Assembly (NCBI GenBank): GCA_022575985.1
Contig: JAKSXM010000137.1
Location: 15,704,001-15,768,000, forward strand
Source: Anagrus nilaparvatae
Lineage: Eukaryota; Arthropoda; Insecta; Hymenoptera; Mymaridae
Reading direction: 5' to 3'
Length of the DNA stretch: 64,000 nt
Every line of letters starts with the position of its first letter. Position 1 is the stretch's first letter. Below are positions 21,415 to 33,055 of this stretch, piece after piece. The position numbers and the translations under genes are program-made. The notes beneath the pieces are model-generated. The model was not told the origin of the DNA, did not search any database, and was given only the letters and a program-made list of their open reading frames with translations.

Positions 21415-21621
21415 ATGAAGTTGCTGATTATTGAAAAAATCATTCCGGTTTCCTCGAGAATTTACGAAACTGCACAAGGAACAAGGTTGAAGGGAGTAAT
21501 TACAGTAACAGAACAAGGATCGGTCCTTGGACCGGATCTCTGGAATTTCTCGTACGATCAGGTACTTAGGCTTCCAATGCCCGACCATTCAATACATCAT
21601 TTATATGTTCAGTTACCCTAA
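21415..21621 (+). pseudogene. Non-LTR retrotransposon reverse transcriptase fragment (R1-like)
   Basis: The 68-residue frame contains TVTEQGSVLGPDLWNFSYDQ then VLRLPMPD. This matches the RT signature (G-V-P-Q-G-S-V-L-G-P-x-L-W-N-x-x-Y-D) of R1/jockey-type elements, with Glu in place of the conserved Pro. The FADD catalytic block that should follow is missing and the frame stops soon after. Same coding strand as the window's plus strand, antisense to Fas3. A dead scrap, not a gene. Confidence 0.75.
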
Positions 21622-22404
21622 CTCTTAATTTGGTCGAACTTTGACTTATGTATGTACTATTGCAATGTTTACAGTAAATTTTATTTCTTTTTATTAATTT
21701 TAAAAATTATCTTAATAAAATAATAAAATTTTTTATGTGCAAGTATATATACTTGTTTAATAAAATAATTAATTTTATTAAAATTATTTTTTAATAAATT
21801 AACCTTTTCTCTGTCATCCCAAGTTTACAATTTCTTACAATTTTTTTTTCTTTTCTTTTATGAATATAATAAAACTGCATTTCTTTATTTTCTTTTTCAT
21901 TAAAAATTTTTATTATTATAATTATTTTTTTTTTAATATCATCAGTCAATCTTCTTTAGCTATGATTACAAATAAAAAAGTCCTGTACACTGCAGTTTAT
22001 ATATTTTTTTACACACAAAAAATAGTAATAATAATTATGAATAAAGAATAAAGAAATCTTAAAAAAGTTTTTTTTTTGTAGTATGAAAAATAAAGTACAT
22101 TGTGATCATTTAATCAACATTAATTAAAAAATATTTTAATTGAAATATGCTTGACTTTTTGCATAGAAATAAAAATACGAAGCACTTTAAAGTTAATTAA
22201 AAAAAAAATGCTTTTTCCTCTCTTCAAAAAAATAAAAAAAATATATAAATCTGTACAGTAGTGTATAAATGTATAAGTAATGAAATTATTCGACAAACAT
22301 GAATTTTATATTATTTTTAATATTAATATGCAGTTGCATAATTATTATTATAACAATAAATTAAAAAAGTTTTTTATTTTTTTTTGTTATTACTTATTTT
22401 TATA
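21622..22404. other. AT-rich stretch, nothing recognised
   Basis: No ORF, repeat end or structured RNA seen. Confidence 0.5.
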
Positions 22405-22865
22405 TGGGGTTTCTCATGGAGATTTAGTTGCTTTGATTTAATAATTCTTAACCAAGGAAGCAAAAAAAGAATGTCCCAGATTGCATGGTCCAGATCTGCC
22501 ATTTTTGCAGAAATACTATATCTTGGAAATTATTTGTAAGAGACGAAAAAAATTATTTTTTGAACATCGAAAGATTATGCGAATGAAATAAGACTAGCGT
22601 TCTCAATATTAACAAAAAGTCTCCAAATTTTAGATACGAGGTAAGTTTCAAAAAATTTACCAAAAAATTGATCTCCGTTTTTCTAAACTCAGAAAGTAAG
22701 CTAAAGGGTATTGGAATTTAAAACAAAAGAATTGAGGGTGCAGAATTTTAAGATCTTTAAGCAATCTCAAAATTATAAAACCTATTCTCTTAGGAACCCT
22801 AAAACTGTGAACTTTGACCACCTAAATTTGTCAACCTCCATTTTCCACTAACATGACAAGCCCCA
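22405..22865. mobile_element. Candidate 461-bp MITE
   Basis: Ends read inward TGGGGTTTCTCATG and TGGGGCTTGTCATG (12 of 14 identical), both flanked by TA. Short, imperfect TIRs make this tentative. Confidence 0.4.
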
Positions 22866-25800
22866 TATATAACATGAGGAAATGAAAATTTTTGCGAGCT
22901 TTATAAATATTAATTATTTTAAAATTTAGTACAATATTTGACAACGCATTATATTTTTTTACAGAATAACAAAAAGAATAAAAGCTAGATATCAAGTTAA
23001 TTAAAATATTCAGTAAACTTCTTTTATTTTTTAAATATTTACCATTAAAAGATTAAAAATGACGCTACACTTTACGTTTATTTATTTATTTTTTCTGATA
23101 AAACAAAAGTGGTGAATTTTTAATATTATAAAAAATATGCATAAAAAACATCAATCTGACTAGTGTAGACTAAAAGTAGTAGCATAAATGCAAACAAGAG
23201 ATTTTTTTTAGCCTATAGGCTATTATTTTTTATAATATATAAATATAAATACGATAACGTTATTGTAGGACGTAGAGAGTCCATTATGTTAATGGGAAAT
23301 TTACACGAAAAAAAAGGTAAGAAAATTTGATAAACTGTTTTCTAGCTAGAAGTTCTGATTATGGGTAGATTGTAAATAAATTTTCTGATATATGCTAAAA
23401 TATTTTCTTTTTTATTTGACCTTTTTTTGTGTTGATAATTGTAATTAAAAATGAATTTGATAAGATATTTTAAAAATTATGTTTGGTGTTGATAATATAA
23501 AAAGAAATAAATTTTCTAGATATTTTATATGTTTTTTGATAAGATTTATGTTTTTTGAAGCTATAGAGAGACCTACATAAAATTGCAGTTGCGAGCAAAT
23601 TAAAAGCTATAAATAATTGGGTGTTTTAGGGCTAGTAATAAAAATCTTTTTTAAAAGTAGTGAGTAAATTTTTTACCAGTCAAAATATTGATTTATGATT
23701 AATTTTTCTTAATATCAAGAATTCCGGGCTTCGGCACCAAAATTGTGATTCTTAAAAATCTACTTTTATTACAACAGCATCAAAATTAGTACGAAGAATA
23801 ACTGTAAAGGGGAAAATATTTAATTAAAATGTCAAAACAAGCCCATAAATTTAAAATTTTGATTGACCCTATAAAATAATCTAAATTAACATTATAATTG
23901 AATTACCCAAAATAAAAAAAAATTTAATTAAAGATTATAAAAATTTAAAAGGTATTTTGGCACTAAAACTAAAATCCATGAATCATCGCATCTGTTACTA
24001 AATATTCTGTGGTTTCCATCAAATTTTGAAATTACACATACACAACGATATGTATAAATTTTAACTAGAAATTCAATTTCTAATACACTCGAACTTACAA
24101 ACATATAATGTACATGCAAATTAAATGAATTTTGTATATATTAATGGCATAAATTTTCAATTAACATTTTTATATTATTGTTATTCAAAATATAAAAATT
24201 TAATATAAAAAAAGGCTAAGAAATTTTTTTTAAAGATAAATACGAGTGGAAAATCTTTGAATTTAATACGCTTGAATTGAAGTAAAACGAGGAAAAGATA
24301 AATTCAACATCCTAGAAAATTATAGTAAATCATTTATTGATTTTCAACAATTTATTTATACTTTGTAGAGTGCCAATAAATTTTATAAATTTTTTTTTTT
24401 TAATTTTAAGTAGTTATAATACGTTTTAAGTCAGACGTAATTTCATAAAAATACATTTTTTAAAATCAAAATGATTTATTAGAAATAAAATCATGAATGT
24501 TAAATTAATTTTTTTACATTCAAAATGAAAATAAATAAAAAATATTCTAATATTCAGCAAAATATTATCTCCAGTTTGAATTTTCATTATCAATTCGTGT
24601 TGAAATTGCTTTTCTTGTTGCATTAAATCCTTATACCATTATTATTATTCGAAAGATTAATTTTCGTACATATAAGCAAGAAAATTTAAGTAAAAAAAAG
24701 CTAACATTTTATCTGAATATTATGATTAAAATTTATATATTTTTTTCTAAGTAAATAACAATGTTTTTTTTGGAGGAAAGTAAGATTTATGTTGATTTTA
24801 TTTAAGATTCGAAAAGTCACTTAACAAATATATGTTTCAGGGGCTAACCACAAAAGACTCGAGAGAAATTAGGGTCATATAATAATTTACATTTACACTG
24901 AAAATAGTTTAATTTAATTTTATCTTGAATTTTTAATTAAAAAAATTCAAAAACTTATTTTATAAAATTTTTCTAAAAAAGTAAAAAATACAATTTATAT
25001 TTTTACCAATTTAATCAAGATATTCGATCTTTTACTTTTCTATATATTTTTTTCTGATGAATAAAAGAAAATTAAGGTTTTATACTGACAAAGAAGACAA
25101 ATTTTTTTTTAATTCAAAAAAAAAAGTTATAAAAGAGAGATTACTATATATTGATGAAATGAAATTTATATATAGTAATCAGTTTCTTTAAGTAAATTTA
25201 AACTTTTTTTTATAAGGAAAATGAGATAGTAGAAAATAGGAGAAAATGTTGATAAAAACCACAGTAATAGTTTTCAATAACTCAAAAAAGTAGTAGTAAA
25301 TAGATAGATGATAAAAAAAAGGGATCAAATAACCACTAAAATGGTCGAGTACACAATTTCAGCATTAAGAATACTTTAATATTATATTAAATTTAAATAT
25401 TTACAAATTTAAATAAATCATTTTTTTCAAACAAAATAAAATGATTTATTATAAATAAAAATGTATGACAATAAAAATTTGTCAAAAAAACATTTTTCTC
25501 TTCCTTTTTATATTCAATATAATAAATATATTTATCGGATGAATGAACTTTTCATTTTTTTTTGTCATATTTTTGTATAAACTTTTATGTTCTTTTGAAA
25601 TATATATATTTTATTTATAAAAAAAAAAAAGTTAATATTATTTATGATAAACTGCAACTGTATTGTGATATATATTTCTTTAGTTTGTTTCTGTAGGTCA
25701 AGAGAAAATGTACAGTTGGTTTGATTGATAAATGGTTGATAAAAGTTTTTTAATCTTTTAACTTTTTAAAATCTCATTTTTTTTTATTGATTTTATATTT

Positions 25801-27680
25801 TTATCAGAAACTGAGAAAATTGAAGTATGCTCATGAATTCGGAGAAGAAAAATTACTCGTTATGAAGTGTTCGAGGAAATGTCAATAAGGTTGGACTGTC
25901 GTTTGAAGAATGTATTTCAAATATAAAAATTAAAATTACTATATCTTTATTATCAAGCAGTTGATCAAACTTAGGTAGTTTCTCGGGTAGTTTCTACAAT
26001 AGATGCAAAATTTTCATGCATATTGTAGAATGTGCCTTAAAACAGAAAATAAATTTGTTTTGTAGCTGACAACAGAAATTTATTGATATATAAATGTCTT
26101 TGAATCGCCAATTTTATCATTGTTTTCGAAGGCACAAACAATTTTAATGTAAAGTTTCTAACGTAATTTTATAAAATTACCGGATTTCGGTACTATTTTG
26201 TTCGGATAATTGACAAAAAAAGAAAAAATTACCAATACACCTTAAATTTTGAAGAAATTTCTTACATTTTACAGAAAAAAGATCAAAGTTAAAAAATACT
26301 CGCTTTTTTTACTTTTAATATAATCAACGTATAAAAAAAGTTTAAATGTAGACTGGTCATCTTTAGATTCATTTTCTTTTTTATCTTTTGTATAGTAAAA
26401 GCTTTCATTGAGTATTTTCTTCGTTTTTTTTTTATTTTTGAAAAACTAAATTAACGTTACGCTATTTCACCCTTGAGAGTAGTTTTTTTTTTTAATTTAC
26501 AATACTTTTATTTTTTTTAATTTCAACTTTACTTGTGTGATTCAGTCTTTAGGTTACTTTTACCGCATAGCCATTATGTGTCTTATATTTACTTCTTTTA
26601 AGAACCATGTATTAAACTGAGCAAAAAAAAAAAAGATAAAAGTGACAAGATTAGTTTCACAGTAAGAAAGATTCTTGTACTTTTTTCTTTATTAACGTTT
26701 GGTCATCAAGAGAAAAGAAAAAGTAAGGATACAATTTCTGATAGAATTTATATAATAAAAATAAAAATTTTTACAACTTTAAAAAAAAAACTAAGAAAAT
26801 TATTACTAAAGTAAAGAAAAAGTTTTTTAAAAAAATAAATTTTTTTTTTTTATACTGAAACTCTAATAGGAGTGACATTAAATATTTTTGATTTACGAAA
26901 AATTTTACTTATAATCTTCAACAAATTTTTATACTAGGTCAAAACTAATATCATTTTAGACATTTATATTTCCTTTTACTGTAAAACTTATTTATTTAAT
27001 TTATAAAATAAAGTTTTTTTTTTTTTTACTAAAAGTTTTACACTTTATTGAAAAGTTTTATATTTGTAAATTGATTTTTTTGAATTTTATTCAACTTTTT
27101 GGTTTTAATAATTTTTTATCAAGCAATATTTATTTTTAAAAAAAGTTAAATAATCTCAAATCAGTAAGAAGCAAAGTATATAAATAAAGTATCTATTTAT
27201 TTTCTTAAATATATCCTAATGCAAAGAGATTTAACGTATAAATCATATACAAAAAGGAAGTAAAAAAAAAAGAACACGTATTTGGTTTAATATTTGCTGT
27301 GAATTACGATAATATTAAAAAAATAAAATAAGATGCGTATATTTTATAAAATTTATGACTTTTTGATATTATTTACGTGATTTAGTATTTTTTATATAAA
27401 CTACTTTTTTTTTGTATAAAAAGAAGCTTTTCGTATTTGTTGAAGTAGGCCAAAAGAGAAGTTTTTATTATAATTTTATATACTAAACGATCTATCAAAA
27501 TGTTAATCTCACTCTTTAACTTATAAAACACGAAAGCTTACTTATAATACAATTTATATTTACTAGATAAAACAAGTACTTTTACGAAGCTCAGCCAACT
27601 TTTTTTATTAAATTTTAAATATATAAGTAATTCCAGACTAAAGTGGCTAGGTTAAAATAAAGATTTGTTACCAAACTGTT
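22866..27680. other. AT-rich stretch, nothing recognised
   Basis: Only short structures are seen, for example a 42-nt hairpin at 25139-25180 (GATTACTATATA arms). No gene or element ends. Confidence 0.5.
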
Positions 27681-27757
27681 AGTAGTATAGATATGCCTTT
27701 TCGGTACCTATTACCGACCGTCGGTAATTGGTTCTTAAAAGTCATAGCTATACTACT
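27681..27757. ncRNA. 77-nt hairpin, microRNA-precursor-like
   Basis: Outer arms AGTAGTATAGATATG and CATAGCTATACTACT pair at 14 of 15 positions. Inside, CTTTT pairs AAAAG, and the core is a perfect palindrome ATTACCGAC-C-GTCGGTAAT (27710-27728). Pairing stops outside the arms. The size suits a pre-miRNA, but a tiny palindromic transposon relic is an alternative. Strand unknown. Confidence 0.35.
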
Positions 27758-27862
27758 GCTGCTGCTTTATTTGTTTGGACATTTTTAAATTAGATAAAAA
27801 AATATACAATTTTTTGGAGACGCAGAATTAGAAAATGGAATAACTTCTAGCAAGTTTATACC

Positions 27863-28470
27863 TCAAAAGTTTTGTTTATTAATTATTTGATATGAAAAAT
27901 CAAAGGATTGTCTCGGACATCCATATAGATTATAAAAATCTTTAGATCCCTTTTGAAATTTCCTTTTGAGTTTCTTTAGTCCCACTTCATCTATTCCACT
28001 CTGTGGCAATCTCTCTACTGTTTCATTTACAGGTGGAAATAAGAAAGGTTCTGACAATAGTAGTTGGAACTGCTATCATGATCCTTTATTTTATTTAGAA
28101 ATTAATCTTTTTATTGTCTAATGGCACTTTGATAGATAATCAGAAATAAGTTATTATTATGTTTTAGCTGCCTAACCATATCTTATTAAGAGAAATTTTA
28201 CATTCTTGACCTATTTACTCAATGAAACCCGTGCCAAGTCTAGTGCGTTAATAGCAGCGTTGATGTCTAAGCAAAATAAAGCAGATACTCAGCCCTACTA
28301 TCCCTTGTCGATCATCTTCTCCAAAAACTTCTTGATATCCTATACTTTCTAATGATTCTGCTGAACCAATTAAGGCCCTTTTATAATTTCCCTAAACAGC
28401 CTATTTAATTTGGATCCATCTGTATACCAAACCTTTGTGCAGGCCACTTCCAAGTAACTACTATTTTTAT
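27863..28470 (-). pseudogene. Decayed non-LTR retrotransposon 3' part (RNase H remnant)
   Basis: On the minus strand 28440-28405 reads TKVWYTDGSKLN, the first RNase H motif (YTDGSK) of insect non-LTR elements. The following residues are broken by stops within a few tens of codons. Downstream, 28057-27863 is open and starts MSEPFLFPPVNETVERLPQS, which could be the degenerate C-terminal part. Not functional. Confidence 0.6.
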
Positions 28471-30256
28471 CGTTGTTGTTTTGATTTTTTAGTCTAGAAA
28501 TCTTCATATACCCTTTCGTATGTTAGAAATTAATGTACATTTTAAATTATCGCAAAACCTTATACTTTAAATTATTTTTTTAAATACAGGATAAGAGTAT
28601 TTAGAAAAGTTTAATTATTTACAAAATGAGAATTATTTTTTTTAGCAAAATAATTAAAATTATTTTCTTTATCATTAAAAGTTATAAAATTTAATTCGAT
28701 ACTTTTAAAACTTTACATTTTTATCTGTTAGCAGTTGTTTCAAAACTTTATTTTTGTAATTTTCAATAGTGGTTTTATTTTAATTTATTTTTTTTTCCTT
28801 TTACCACAATAAAACGTGCTTCAGAACATACTGTTAATTATATTATCATTACGTGAATTTTACTCATTTTATTTTTAAAAAAAAATTTTAAGTAATAGAA
28901 ATTTTTATTTTTTATCTGAATAAAACATTATTTTAAAATTTTTAGATGATCAATACTTATTTTTTCATAACAAGCATAAAATAGTGAAAAACAATATAAG
29001 TATAAAAAAGAAAACGGAAATTATACGATTGATTTAAAACAGTTCATTTTTTATGTCACTTTTGTTTGTTTACTATTTTGTAAGAAAATATTAAAATTCA
29101 TTGCTTTATTTCCTTTTTATTTACTGTGTTGCTAACATTGATTTCAATTATATTTTTTATCTAAAAAAATCTTATTTAAAATATGTCAAAACATTTTTTT
29201 TCAAATAATTTTTAAATTCAATAATATTGGAATATTGTAAAAAATTTATGTTACATGGTATAAATTATTGGATTAATAATATAAATCAATTTTTATTTTT
29301 TTATTTTTATGTAATGAAAATTATTTTTACATTTATATGTAAAATTTTACATTCTTTTTTATTGACATTAATTGAATGTACATAAAGTTTTTATTCATTT
29401 TATTTATATTTGGTATTTAAAAAAATATTTTTTCAATAAAAATTTTAATATTTTTTAAAATATATTATTTTTTACAACGAAAAAATAAATTAGATTTTCC
29501 AATAAATAACTCCGGCTGAATTAATATTCCGTTTATAAGGAAACATTTTTACACACTAGAATAACAAAAAAAGGGTATATTTGTTTATTATTTTCTCTAA
29601 AGAGCTATTTATTAGCTCAAAGTAGGATTCATAAGTTTCTTGGTCGTCAATTTTCTTCTTCTAATTATCTATCATGTAATGGATTCTACCCACGCTACAT
29701 CTTAGATGATACTATTTTCTAATAGTTTCACCGGTGATATTTATTATGGTAGATATTACCAAAGAAGATATATTAGTAATATCTTCTTTGATATTACTTT
29801 CTAAAATACTCATAAATCTTTGAATGTATTTTGAACTGATCTAATCTCTTGCTAGCTAAACTTTATCTTCTAATTTCTACCTTTCTGATTTCTTTGTGAT
29901 GTTCATATTATTTAACTAATTAGTATGTGCTAAGCACAATAAAATAATACAAAATATTAGATATTGTTAATTACTAAATCTGCCTGGTGAAAGAGCTTCG
30001 GTATGAATAGTTGTTGCATTTTTGGTGGTCCCAAAAGGGGCCTATTTTTGCTGCTAGTTGCTTCCTAAAACACCCAAACTTTACCAACATTTGCTCATAG
30101 ACACACATATAAACATAAAACAAAAATAGCTTATTCCAAAAGACATACTCGTAAAATATCTTTCAGGAGCACCCAGTGGTCCGGCATGTTAAAACAACCG
30201 ACCACAGCCCACAGAGGCTGTCAGACAGATTTTTATGTCTCTAGTTTGGCCAAACC
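28471..30256. other. AT-rich stretch with one hairpin
   Basis: A hairpin near 29745-29797 has a 12-bp perfect arm (CAAAGAAGATAT / ATATCTTCTTTG). Nothing else recognised. The last 250 bases are less AT-rich and lead into the small ORF at 30257. Confidence 0.45.
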
Positions 30257-30406
30257 ATGACGTTGAAAGCTACTGCTTCAGCACGTCTTTTCAGCTTCTA
30301 CAGGAACACATTGCCAAAAAGATCAGCAAGAGCGAAGAAGATTGACAAACGCACTTTGACAGCAAGCAAAGTGTACGAAGTACCTTCTAGCAAAAATCGT
30401 GGGTAA
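30257..30406 (+). CDS. Small basic ORF or candidate first exon, unrecognised
   Basis: 49 codons starting MTLKATASARLFSFYRNTLP, continuing KRSARAKKIDKRTL and ending VPSSKNRG before TAA; very rich in Lys/Arg. It sits in a clearly less AT-rich island (about 30160-30500). A strong splice donor, GG|GTAAGTGAGG, overlaps its end, so it may be a first exon whose continuation I cannot place. No family recognised. Could also be part of an old transposon. Confidence 0.3.
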   Translation: MTLKATASARLFSFYRNTLPKRSARAKKIDKRTLTASKVYEVPSSKNRG

Positions 30407-30534
30407 GTGAGGGTGAGGGCCGCGAGTGGGATATATTTATAGACTTTTTTATTGCGTAAGATTGCGGGTCCCTCTGCTCCCTACTTTGATTTCCAGACAT
30501 TATTAAAACTAGCCTTACTTTAAAGCGTTTAGAT

Positions 30535-31426
30535 TAGAGTTCCACGATATTTCAATATTTTATCGATATCGTATCGGTATCGATATCAAAGGGATCGATA
30601 TGTCGATAATATCGATATAGGTCTTCAACAAAATTTTTTTTGTGTAACAAAAAATTTAATAAATTTGTATAATAATAATAATTTTTACTAAGAAATATAT
30701 AAAAGAAAATTAAATTTCGCATACAAATTCACATAGTTTAGATATTGCCCAAGAATTAATACACATTATGGATTTTAATGATTCGTCTTTCAACCTTGTT
30801 CGTTTGGCTGTAATTGCTAAGGAACCTAAAGAAAAAACCGTTCTATTGGGACTGAGGTAGCTAAGATTCTCAGTGCATCTTTGGCCATGTTAGTCAAAGT
30901 TGGATACATGGTTTAGTGTTTTCACCACCATTCTAGAATATTTGAAATGGTTGGTGCTCTTGGTGCTTTTATATATTCATCTAGCTCTTTACGAATCCAA
31001 TTATCATTAAATGTACTTTTCAAAAGCTACGATTTTATACCTTGGATCAAGAATCAACGAAACACGGTACATCTACATGGTCACACTTATTGCATTGTTT
31101 AAGGAATTTATCTCGACCAGCATTATATCCTAAAATCAATATTTCATCATTATTTGTCCCATCAATTTTGTCATTCAAAGCAAAATTAATTTCTCGATGA
31201 GTAAATTAAACATTACAACTTCTGGCAAAATACATAAGTTCTCTAAAGACAAAATTTTTGAAACATGTTTAATGATAAAGAAAAAAAATTAATAAAACAA
31301 AAACTAATTTAATAATTTTAGAACTCGATATTTCAATATCGATACGATATTGACTAAAGCGATATTTTTTTATATCGATACGATATTATTTAAAATATCG
31401 TATTGTATCGATATCGTGGAACTCTA
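30535..31426. mobile_element. 892-bp defective hAT transposon with perfect 8-bp target duplication
   Basis: Both ends read inward TAGAGTTCCACGATAT, 16 of 16 identical, and are flanked by GTTTAGAT at 30527-30534 and 31427-31434. Subterminal regions are crowded with ATATCGTATCGATAT-like palindromes, as expected for transposase-binding repeats. The interior carries a broken hAT transposase on the minus strand. Internally deleted copy. Confidence 0.92.
30725..31078 (-). pseudogene. hAT transposase C-terminal remnant
   Basis: From high to low coordinates: VSLILDPRYKIVAFEKY, then ELDEYIKAPRAPTISNILEW-W, then MYPTLTNMAKDALRILATSV-PIERFF. These correspond in order to the LDPR(Y/F)K block, the LEWW block and the YP-L-x-A-x-ATS-P-ER block of the hAT dimerisation domain. 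In-frame stops after LEWW and within the block, plus frameshifts, show it is dead. Confidence 0.88.
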
Positions 31427-31434
31427 GTTTAGAT

Positions 31435-33052
31435 TATTTTCGCGAGATTTAAAACGTTTTATTTATAGCTATTTCTTAAGTAAATATAAAAAACCAAAAT
31501 TATAAATTTAGAAATTATAAAACCTATGTAATGCGGTGTTGTCTTTATAAAATATAATTTTATTTTATATTTTTATATTTTAAATATCCCGCTGCGTTCT
31601 GTAGATAAATCTGTTTTATCTATTAAAATAATGTAAACACGGAACGAGCGGGAAATCAAGAAAAAAGAGAACACGCGTCCTTCTTCTGCTAGCTGGCTTA
31701 GCATGGATACCACGAGAAAATTTGTTTGTTAAATTCTCGGTTTTCCATGATAAATTTTTATATAATTATAAAAGATTTATAAAATTTTTATAAGATAAAG
31801 TACAGTGGTCACTTAATTCATAAATTCAAATAAAGTCATTGGATATGTTCTCTATAATTAAGGAGAAAAGATTCGTGGACAACTAACCATCAATTTAGTC
31901 ACGTCGGTACCAGATAAGATCTGTGAAAATAACTCCAGGACCTGGACCACGTAAAATTTAACTTATTTACAAGAAACAAGTTAAAGGTATTGTGCACTTA
32001 AAATATTATGAGCTCATCGCAATATCTTTCAATTATTTTTATATTATTAGAATCACGTTAGATTTAAGTGTGTGTGAATGTATGCGTGTGGAGTCCACGG
32101 AGGTCGACATCCGTGGCTCATATTAAACCCCAGTATATATACATGTGTATACTGTTTCTTTTATATAGAATCATTTTCTTTTTTGTTATTAATAAATTTA
32201 TATTTTCAATTAAATAAATAAACATTAAATTATTTAAAAGCCCTTTATCCATCTGCATGTCGCCCTCGTATATATGTGAGTTAATGTACACACACATATT
32301 CTAATACAAATAAATCCCCCCGTATTATAATTATTATTAAACTCTCATGTAACAATTTATTTATTAATTATAAATTATTTTTATTGTTTTCAATTAATTA
32401 ATAATAAATAAGTTGTTACACCTATATTATTTCCAAAAAATATATATTTACTCATTTAATTTTTTGCTAAATTTCCACGTTATTTTAGGTCTGCAAATCA
32501 CATTATTATCAGCAAATATTATGATATATTTTTAAATTGATTCAAAAAGGACCTTTGAAGTATTTCGTTTTAAAATTATTTGTATTATTTGCATTGTCTT
32601 ATTTAGGTGAATCTTTATTAAATTTGATATACTACCTCTTAGTCCTACTAATTAAAGTTTATTTATTAAAACACTATGCCAAAAGCTTTTGACAATTCAA
32701 TGAATGTGATTATAGTAGAATACTTATAGCAGAAGGTTTTTGTCAAGATTATAACGTATGAAATCTGATTGTTTTTATGAGATTAAATTAAATTATTTCA
32801 GAAAATTTATTTTAGTGTGTTTAGGTTGTTTAAATATCTTTGGTAAAATTGACAATAAGGAGATTGAGTTTATAAATAGGTAATACAGATGTGTCAATTA
32901 TCAATTTTTTTTAAATAATAATACAATTTCATTTTATACCTGTTTATATCTACATTATTTTTTTTACTTACAATTGGTTATTGTTACCATTTAATTTATT
33001 ACATCAATGTCTTTACTATTATGAGCAGTAACCTTGTCGTTAGAACACTTAC
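31435..33052. other. Mixed-composition stretch with several small hairpins
   Basis: About 31590-32290 is less AT-rich than the surroundings. Hairpins: CCCGCTGCGTTC / GAACGAGCGGG (about 31589-31655), CATGGA..CGAGAA / TTCTCGG..TCCATG (31703-31750) and CCACGGA / TCCGTGG (about 32096-32117). No reading frame. Could be an LTR remnant or untranslated exon; I cannot decide. Confidence 0.35.
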
Positions 33053-33055
33053 CAG
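33053..33055 (-). promoter_or_regulatory. Fas3: Back-to-back 3' and 5' splice sites (3-nt microexon or recursive-splice-like site)
   Basis: On the Fas3 strand: a long pyrimidine tract ending TTTTTGTTTCAG, then CTG, then the perfect donor GTAAGTGTT. A 3-nt exon would keep Fas3 in frame. Pyrimidine tract and donor are both near consensus, which is rare by chance, and the site lies in the presumed long 5' intron. Confidence 0.4.
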
